Positions 58,757 to 64,000 of a stretch of DNA of 64,000 nt are shown here, one piece after another (position 1 is the first letter of the stretch; each line of letters begins with the position of its first letter). Where the stretch lies: positions 1 through 64,000 of the forward strand of contig LNIY01000080.1 in NCBI GenBank assembly GCA_001449105.1, given 5' to 3'. Below the pieces are notes generated by a model. The model searched no databases and had not been told where the DNA came from. It saw only the letters and a program-made list of their open reading frames with translations. This stretch comes from Caulobacter vibrioides. GTDB taxonomy: Bacteria > Pseudomonadota > Alphaproteobacteria > Caulobacterales > Caulobacteraceae. A program made the position numbers and the translations under genes.

Positions 58757-61420
58757 CTAGAACCGCGTGGACAGCGAGACGGAGAAGGTCTGGCCCAGGT
58801 CGTAGGTGTTGGCGTCCACCCGGCCGCCGCCCAGAACCTGGTACTCCTCGAAGTCTTCGCCGAGCAGGTTGCGGGCCTTGAAGGTGAACTCCAGCTCGCG
58901 GTCCCTCACGTCGAAGGCCTTGCGGTAGGTGAAGTCCACGGTCACGCCCGGCTCCTGCACGAGGTCAGGCTGGTCGGGACGGCCGCGAGCCGAGATCCGC
59001 TTGCTGACATAGGTGGCCAGGATCGTGGCCTGCGAGCGGTTCTCCTCGTCCTCCCAACCGAACTGGATGTTGGCCAGGTGCTTGGAGAGGCCCTGAAGCT
59101 GGCTGCCGTCCTTGACGTAGTCGAGCGCGCGGCGCGGCGCGCCGGCCCCGGCCAGCGGATAGACGACGTCGTCCTCGCCCACCTTCACCTGCGAGTCCGA
59201 GAAGGTGTAGTTGGCGCCGACCAGCCAACGCTTGGTTCCGAAGAAGGCGCCTTCGAACGGGCTGTCGAACAGCTTCTTGAAGTCCAGCTCGAAGCCGTAG
59301 AGCGAGGCCTTCGGCGCGTTGACGTAGGTCTGGACGATCGTCGAGCCCTGCTCGCTGACCACCGACTCCACCGGACGATCCAGGTCTTTGTAGAACAGGC
59401 CGCCCGACAGGTACTGGTTGGCGGCGAAGTACCATTCGACGCGGGCGTCCAGGTTCAGGAGCTCGGTGTCGGTCAGGTAGGGGTTGCCGATGAACAGGCG
59501 GTCGGTGTCGGGATCGAAGTACTGCTGCGGGGCCAGTTCGCGGAACTGCGGACGGGCGATGGTCTTCGACGCGCCAAGGCGCAGCTGCATGTCCTCGGCG
59601 AAGTTGTAGGTCAGGGTCGCGGCCGGCAAGACGTAGGTCTCTTCCAGCGCCGTCGGCGTGGCCGGCGCGCCGCCGAACAGGTCGACGACCTGCACGGTCT
59701 GCTCGGCGTCCTCAAGGCGCAGGCCGAACGAGGTGCGCAGGCGCGGCAGGAACTCGGCGTCCACCTGGACGTAGCCGGCATGGACCTTGAGGCCGGCCTC
59801 GTAGGCCGCCGCGCCGTCGCCGCCGGTGATCTCGGTGAAGGTCAGGTAGCCCTGGGCCAGGTTGTAGTCCGACAGCAGGAAGTCGACCCGCTCGCGCTGG
59901 ATGGCCAGCGGGATGGCGCCGCCCTGGTAGCGGAAGTCGCGGCGCTCGGCGTCGCGCTCGTTGTCCAGATAGGCGTAGCCGCCGCTGAACTTGGCGTCGC
60001 GGCCGCTGCTCAGCGGCAGGGTGTAGGCGACGTCGAAGCCGAGGCTGGCCATGGTGTCGTCGAGCGTGCTGAAGCTCGTCGAGTTCTGCTCCTGCGAGGC
60101 GGAGTGGTAATAGACCCCGTTCTCCAGGCGATAGCGGATGAACTTCTCGTACGGCGCGTCGCGCTCGGACTTGGCGTAGGAGCCGCGCCAGTCGAAGTTC
60201 CAGGCGCCGAACTCGTGCTTGCCCGACAGCTGGGTGTCGTAGAGGTTCCGCTCGAACCACTCGGTGTAGGAGTCCAGCACTTCCTGACCGGCGGCGTAGT
60301 CCTCGCCGGCGCGCTGGCGGGCCGACTTGGTGGTGTTGTGAACGTAGAGGTTGGTCCACCGCACCTGGTGGTCGCCCCACTCCAGGCCCAGGCCCACCAG
60401 GCCGTTCACGGTGACGTTGTTGCTGGTGTTGTTGAAGTTGTAGCTGGTGCGCGGCTCCAGCACGCCGTTCTGCTCCAGGCCCTGCTGCTGGATGCCTTCG
60501 CGCGAGCGCCAGCTGTTCTCGAACCCGCCGATGGCGACCACGCCCAGGCGAGCGCCCGAAGACAGTTCGAACGAGCGGCCGGCGCTGACGTCGGCCGAGA
60601 AGTTGCCGGGGATCTTGTTCTTGGTCTGAATCAGGTTCAGCGGCGCGTTGACCAGGCTGGAGCCGATGCGGACCAGCTGGGCGGCGGTGAAGTTGCTGGA
60701 ATTGATGCGCTTGCCGGTGGCCAGCGCTTGGCGCAGCTCCGGCGGCTTCTTGCGCGTGCCGTCGTCGTAGCCGAGGAAGTCGGTGTCCGAGCCGTAGTAG
60801 GTCAGGCCCTTGTTCAGTGTCGTCTCGGTGTTGCCGCCGCCGCCGATCTCGACCTCGAAGAAGGCCTCGTCGGGGATGGCGACGGTCTGCAGGTCGATGA
60901 CGCCGCCGCCGAACTCGCCCGGATAGTTCGGCGAGTAGCTCTTCTGCACCGCGGCGCCGGCGAAGATGGCCGACGGGAAGAGGTCGAGTGGCACGACGCG
61001 TTGCAGCGGCTCGGGGCTAGGCAGCGGCGAGCCGTTCAGCAGGGCCGACGAGTAGCGCTCGCCGAGACCGCGCACGTAGACGAAGCGACCGGACACCAGG
61101 CTGAGGCCGCTGACGCGGGTCAGGGCCTCGGCCGCGGTGCCGTCGCCGGCGCGCTTGAGGTCTTCCTGGGTCAGGAAGCTGGCGACCTCCGAGGTCGTGC
61201 GCATCGGCTCGGGAATGTTGCGGCCCAGGATGAGGACTTCCTCGACCACATTGGGCGTCTCGTCGGGATCGAGCGCGGCGAACTGGCGCGGCGCGGAGGT
61301 TTCGGCTGCGCCCGGCTGCGGCTGGGCGGCGGGGGTCGTCTGCGCCATGGCGATCTGCGGCGCGACCAGCGCCGACGTCGCGAGCAGGAGGCCGCTCAGG
61401 GGCCGGAACAGCATGTTCAT
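58757..61420 (-). CDS. TonB-dependent outer-membrane receptor linked to T2SS-2
   Basis: The 887-residue receptor starts at ATG 61420, giving the signal LATSALVAPQIAMAQ. A longer open frame upstream reads back into the lipoprotein gene region. It has a plug domain at about 50-200 (VVEEVLILGRNIPEPMRTTS, AAEALTRVSGLSLVSGRFVY, VRGLGERYSSALLNGSPLPS, PNYPGEFGGGVIDLQTVAIP). A large barrel follows, with TIARPQFRELAPQQYFDPDT and C-terminal FSVSLSTRF. YVRGLGERYSSALLNG is the mark of the long Caulobacter/sphingomonad-type receptors. It sits between a surface-lipoprotein gene and the T2SS genes. Import of products released by T2SS substrates is a plausible role. Confidence 0.93.
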   Translation of the reverse strand: MNMLFRPLSGLLLATSALVAPQIAMAQTTPAAQPQPGAAETSAPRQFAALDPDETPNVVEEVLILGRNIPEPMRTTSEVASFLTQEDLKRAGDGTAAEALTRVSGLSLVSGRFVYVRGLGERYSSALLNGSPLPSPEPLQRVVPLDLFPSAIFAGAAVQKSYSPNYPGEFGGGVIDLQTVAIPDEAFFEVEIGGGGNTETTLNKGLTYYGSDTDFLGYDDGTRKKPPELRQALATGKRINSSNFTAAQLVRIGSSLVNAPLNLIQTKNKIPGNFSADVSAGRSFELSSGARLGVVAIGGFENSWRSREGIQQQGLEQNGVLEPRTSYNFNNTSNNVTVNGLVGLGLEWGDHQVRWTNLYVHNTTKSARQRAGEDYAAGQEVLDSYTEWFERNLYDTQLSGKHEFGAWNFDWRGSYAKSERDAPYEKFIRYRLENGVYYHSASQEQNSTSFSTLDDTMASLGFDVAYTLPLSSGRDAKFSGGYAYLDNERDAERRDFRYQGGAIPLAIQRERVDFLLSDYNLAQGYLTFTEITGGDGAAAYEAGLKVHAGYVQVDAEFLPRLRTSFGLRLEDAEQTVQVVDLFGGAPATPTALEETYVLPAATLTYNFAEDMQLRLGASKTIARPQFRELAPQQYFDPDTDRLFIGNPYLTDTELLNLDARVEWYFAANQYLSGGLFYKDLDRPVESVVSEQGSTIVQTYVNAPKASLYGFELDFKKLFDSPFEGAFFGTKRWLVGANYTFSDSQVKVGEDDVVYPLAGAGAPRRALDYVKDGSQLQGLSKHLANIQFGWEDEENRSQATILATYVSKRISARGRPDQPDLVQEPGVTVDFTYRKAFDVRDRELEFTFKARNLLGEDFEEYQVLGGGRVDANTYDLGQTFSVSLSTRF

Positions 61421-61455
61421 CGAAGGAACCTTGGAATTGTCGGGCGTCGGGAAGC

Positions 61456-61478
61456 GGGGGCGGCGCATGGCCGCCCCC
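61456..61478 (-). terminator. Intercistronic hairpin between lipoprotein and receptor genes
   Basis: GGGGGCGGC (61456-61464) pairs perfectly with GCCGCCCCC (61470-61478) over a 5-base loop, 8 bases after the lipoprotein stop and 36 bases before the receptor ATG. It has no T-run and resembles the hairpins at 58686 and 44146 in position and strength. Confidence 0.6.
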
Positions 61479-61485
61479 AACCGGA

Positions 61486-62949
61486 TCAGCAGGTCGAGCC
61501 GCTGGTCAGGCCGCAGGTCCAGCCCTGCCACCAGGTGTCGTTGGCGTCCTTGACGGCCCCGATGTAGCCGGGGTTCACGAGGAAGCTGCTGAGGCTGGTG
61601 ATGTTGGCGTAGGGCGTGCGGGCCGTCTCGTTGGCGCCGTTGATGAAAGTGCCCGTCAGCGTCGAGGTGTGGCTCGAGCTGTTGTTGGTGCCGGCGTTGA
61701 ACAGCGCCGCGACGGCCGTGGCGTCGACGTTCGTGTCGTTGGTGAACGGCGTGGCGCAGGCCAGGACCACCGAGTGGAAGGCGACCTGGGTGGTGGCGTC
61801 GTCGATGTCGACGCAGCCGGCGGTGGCGGCGCTCATCTGCACGACCGAGTTGACCCAGACGTTGTTGGTCGAGGTGTTGGCCACCAGCAGGTCGTTGCCC
61901 GAACCGCCGCGACCGATGACGGTCCAGTTGGCGAACTTCGGGTTGGAGCGCGGGGCGGTGCCGGCGCTGCTGGTCTCGAAGGCGCGGTTACCGCCGTTGG
62001 CGCGCTGGACGATGATGCCGAACTGCAGGGCGCCGTTGTAGCCCGTGTCGGTGTCGATGCTGTCGTCGTCGTTACCGGTCAGGACCAGATACTTGCCGTT
62101 GACGTTGCCGCCGAAGAACTCGATGCCGTCGTCGCTGCTGTTGTGGACCTGGATGTGGTCGAAGGTGGTGCCCGAGCCGACGCCGGCCAGGGTGATGCCG
62201 TTCAGCTCGTTGTTGGCGACGATGACGAAGCCCGAGTGCTGGACGCGCAGATAGCGCATGACGCCGCTGTTATCCTGCAGGCCGCTGCCGCCGTAGAAGG
62301 CGTTGGTGCCTTCGACCTGGGCCTCGCAGCCGGCCGTGCCCGGCGTGGCGCCGGCGCCCGAGCAGTTGCTGATCGGCGCGCGGCCGAGGATGACGAGACC
62401 GCCCCACTGGCCGATCGAGTCGACGCCCGTCTGGCCTTCGATGCTCTGCTTGCTGGTGAAGACGATTGGGTTGGTCGCCGTGCCTTCCGCGAAGATCTGC
62501 GAGCCGCGGTTGACGACGATGTAGTCCAGACCGGCCGAGCCGAAGACCTTCACGCCGGCCTCGACGGTCAGCACGCCGCGCGAGCGGCCGGCGATCGGCG
62601 CGTTCGGGTCGCCGCCCTGGTCCTGGCCTACGTCGACGCGGCCGCTGACCGAGTAGACGGTGCCGGCGCGCAGCGGCACCACGAGATTGCCGGTGATCAG
62701 CTGCGGCAGCTGGCAGTTGCGCAGAGTGGCGTTGGCCACGGTGCCGACATTGGCGAAGCCGGTCGGGCAGTCGGCGGCGGGCGTGTCGGGCGGCGGGGTG
62801 GTCGGATTGGTCGGGTTCGTGCCGCCGCCGTTGCCGAAGCCGCCCTCGCCCGGCGAGGCGACGCCGTCGGCGCCGCCGCCGCAGCCCGCAAGCGCCAGGG
62901 AGGCGCTCAGCGCGAGCGCGATCAAGCTAACGTTTCCAGCGCGATTCAT
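61486..62949 (-). CDS. Beta-helix surface-type lipoprotein heading the T2SS-2 operon
   Basis: The 487-residue protein starts at ATG 62949 with GGAG 7 bases upstream. A lipoprotein signal ends LALAGC (Cys23, then GGG, so no Asp retention signal). A Gly/Asn/Thr/Pro-rich linker is followed by a right-handed parallel beta-helix-like region at about 80-400 (LTVEAGVKVFGSAGLDYIVV, GVMRYLRVQHSGFVIVANNE, DHIQVHNSSDDGIEFFGGNV, GNDDDSIDTDTGYNGALQFG). The end is Cys-containing (WWQGWTCGLTSGSTC). Proteins like this accompany TonB-dependent receptors in Caulobacterales and sphingomonads. Being in the T2SS operon, it may be a T2SS client displayed on the surface. This is inference. Confidence 0.85.
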   Translation of the reverse strand: MNRAGNVSLIALALSASLALAGCGGGADGVASPGEGGFGNGGGTNPTNPTTPPPDTPAADCPTGFANVGTVANATLRNCQLPQLITGNLVVPLRAGTVYSVSGRVDVGQDQGGDPNAPIAGRSRGVLTVEAGVKVFGSAGLDYIVVNRGSQIFAEGTATNPIVFTSKQSIEGQTGVDSIGQWGGLVILGRAPISNCSGAGATPGTAGCEAQVEGTNAFYGGSGLQDNSGVMRYLRVQHSGFVIVANNELNGITLAGVGSGTTFDHIQVHNSSDDGIEFFGGNVNGKYLVLTGNDDDSIDTDTGYNGALQFGIIVQRANGGNRAFETSSAGTAPRSNPKFANWTVIGRGGSGNDLLVANTSTNNVWVNSVVQMSAATAGCVDIDDATTQVAFHSVVLACATPFTNDTNVDATAVAALFNAGTNNSSSHTSTLTGTFINGANETARTPYANITSLSSFLVNPGYIGAVKDANDTWWQGWTCGLTSGSTC

Positions 62950-63241
62950 GACGGTTCTCCATTGGCGCAGCCGCAATCAGGGCGGCGAAGACCCCCGGTC
63001 CCCAACCAATGGAAAAGCCTCGCGCTTCCCGCCCTCTGGATCGGCGGGCTACAGAGCCGACAAGACAGTCAGCCCAAAGTTTTGTGACACATTTTCTGAG
63101 CAATAATTTGATACAAAGCCGTAATGATCAAATCGATCGAAACTGACCTACCGTCTAAAATAGAGCGAACCATGCGCTCTTCTTGAAACATCTGCGGACA
63201 TTGAAAAGCAGACCCGCGATCGACCTCGAAGAAGCAGACCG
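62950..63241. promoter_or_regulatory. Divergent promoter region of the T2SS-2 operon
   Basis: This 292-base gap has an A+T-rich core at about 63070-63180. It must hold promoters for the lipoprotein-receptor-T2SS operon (minus) and for the RHH-like gene (plus). In the lipoprotein leader, CCATTGG and CCAATGG (62959-62965 and 63006-63012) could pair, and the copy next to the gene contains part of the GGAG ribosome site. I could not define -35/-10 boxes. Confidence 0.5.
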
Positions 63242-63841
63242 ATGACTCACTTCGGCTTTAAGATTCCGGATGAAATGGCAGAACAGTTCGACGCCTATGC
63301 GCTGACGCGCGGTGGTCGATCGGCCGCTCTGCGCGCCCTGGTGTCGCAATGCCTGACCGATGAGCTCGGCGCGCCGCAGAAGCCGCTTCCCGAACCGCAC
63401 AGCCAGGCGCGCGCAAGCTCGGTCTCCATCCAGCTGACCCGCGACGATCGCCTGCGGCTGGACGAGGAATGCCGGGTTACCGGAATGACGCGCGGCCAGT
63501 GGCTGGTCGCCTGCGCGCGCAACCGGCTGCACGGCACCCGCCACTTCGGCCAGGTGGACCGCGACCGCATCGCGCGGATCGTCCGCGAGATGCGCGAGAT
63601 GAAGTCCAGCCTGCACCGCTACGCCAGCGCCATGCAGCGCGCGCCGCGCGACCTGGCCGTCGTCGAGCGGCATCAAAGCCTGATCGGCCACGTGTCGGCC
63701 CAGGTCGAGCGCGGCCTGCGGGCCATCGAAGGCGCCTTCCGGGGCAACGATCACTACTGGGCCGGCAAGCCGCCCGAGGTCCGCGCGACCGAGGAGCGGC
63801 GGGTCGCCTCCACCGCTTCGGCGGCGGAGGCGTCGCTCTGA
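63242..63841 (+). CDS. Tandem ribbon-helix-helix-like protein (MobC-like)
   Basis: The 199-residue protein has two segments that look like ribbon-helix-helix DNA-binding units. One is N-terminal (about 3-40: FGFKIPDEMAEQFDAYALTR, AALRALVSQCLTDEL). The second is at about 58-98 (ASSVSIQLTRDDRLRLDEEC, MTRGQWLVACARNRLHG) and resembles the MobC relaxosome accessory fold. A helical region follows (REMREMKSSLHRYASAMQRA). No relaxase or other transfer gene is present nearby. It may therefore be a chromosomal regulator or a plasmid/ICE remnant. Confidence 0.65.
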   Translation: MTHFGFKIPDEMAEQFDAYALTRGGRSAALRALVSQCLTDELGAPQKPLPEPHSQARASSVSIQLTRDDRLRLDEECRVTGMTRGQWLVACARNRLHGTRHFGQVDRDRIARIVREMREMKSSLHRYASAMQRAPRDLAVVERHQSLIGHVSAQVERGLRAIEGAFRGNDHYWAGKPPEVRATEERRVASTASAAEASL

Positions 63842-63844
63842 GGC

Positions 63845-64000
63845 CTACTCCGCCGCCGCCAGGGCGCCGGCGTAGCGATTGACCGGGACGTCGAGCCCCA
63901 GGTTCTCGCGGAAGGTCGAGCCTTCGTAGTCGGTGCGATAGATCCCGCGCGCCTGCAGGATCGGCACGACCAGCTCGACGAACGCCTCCAGCTGGCCCGG
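63845..64000 (-). CDS. NtaA/SnaA-type flavin-dependent monooxygenase, C-terminal fragment
   Basis: Only the last 51 codons are inside the window. They read [40 protein letters not shown], then an Ala-rich end. This is the usual C-terminus of nitrilotriacetate-monooxygenase-type luciferase-like enzymes, which oxidise organosulfur, amine or chelator substrates with FMNH2. It is convergent with the RHH-like gene. The rest lies beyond the right edge, so the substrate class cannot be judged. Confidence 0.65.
   Translation of the reverse strand, partial: PGQLEAFVELVVPILQARGIYRTDYEGSTFRENLGLDVPVNRYAGALAAAE

Noticed and set aside
58268..61567. 1099-codon open frame on the plus strand
   Set aside because: It is antisense to gspC and the TonB-dependent receptor, both with clear motifs. 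The translation is low-complexity Gly/Ala/Val/Arg/Gln without a signal or domain.
63242..63841. Evidence for an integrated plasmid or ICE boundary
   Set aside because: A single MobC-like domain is the only hint. No relaxase, integrase, tRNA-end repeat or composition break is visible in the last kilobases.

Overview
The window is very G+C-rich, densely packed DNA with most genes in tightly coupled runs (repeated 4-base ATGA or GTGA overlaps). It carries many TonB-dependent parts, FecI/FecR signalling and two complete type II secretion (T2SS) gene sets. This suggests an alphaproteobacterium of the Caulobacterales type (Caulobacter/Phenylobacterium-like). That assignment is inferred from gene content and style, not from a marker gene. 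I saw no rRNA or tRNA genes, insertion sequence, phage or CRISPR array.

Region A (1-28399, all minus strand). In transcription order it encodes: an OmpH/Skp-like periplasmic protein, a small TonB-C-like exported protein and an HTH-only LuxR-type regulator; a compact T2SS in the unusual order E-F-G-H-I-J-L-M-C-D-K with a lipoprotein secretin; an STN-TonB fusion and a TonB; an ECF sigma factor and its FecR partner; and a two-partner secretion (TPS) operon. In the TPS operon a complete Ton motor (DUF2341/LamG-ExbB, ExbD, TonB), a putative porin and a coiled-coil periplasmic protein lie between the TpsB pore and a giant filamentous-haemagglutinin-type exoprotein (more than 2150 residues, running off the left edge).

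Region B (28400-40826) is a capsule/surface polysaccharide locus: KpsC-like Kdo transferase, three GT4-type glycosyltransferases (one with TPR repeats and a C-terminal extension), ABC export permease and ATPase, KpsE-like and Wza/KpsD-like export proteins, and two methyltransferases. Three near-identical 18-bp palindromes of the form CCTGTGG-N4-CCACAGG (one arm of one copy imperfect) lie in front of two of its transcription units. The ABC ATPase leader folds into a hairpin that contains its likely Shine-Dalgarno sequence.

Region C (40827-47699) is a phosphonate catabolic operon: TonB-dependent receptor, FAD-dependent amine oxidase, phosphonoacetaldehyde hydrolase (PhnX) and a multi-pass membrane protein, with a divergent LysR regulator. 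It probably degrades 2-aminoethylphosphonate or an N-methyl derivative without the PhnW transaminase.

Region D (47706-62949) is a second T2SS in classical order C-D-E-F-G-H-I-J-K-L-M-N. It is led by a beta-helix lipoprotein and a TonB-dependent receptor, and the only prepilin peptidase of the window (GspO) is convergent to it. Strong hairpins separate lipoprotein, receptor and T2SS genes. The right edge holds a tandem ribbon-helix-helix-like protein and the C-terminus of an NtaA-type flavin monooxygenase.

The most unusual item is Region A: a TPS adhesin system with its own proton-driven Ton motor and porin, next to cell-surface signalling genes and a non-canonical liposecretin T2SS on one strand.
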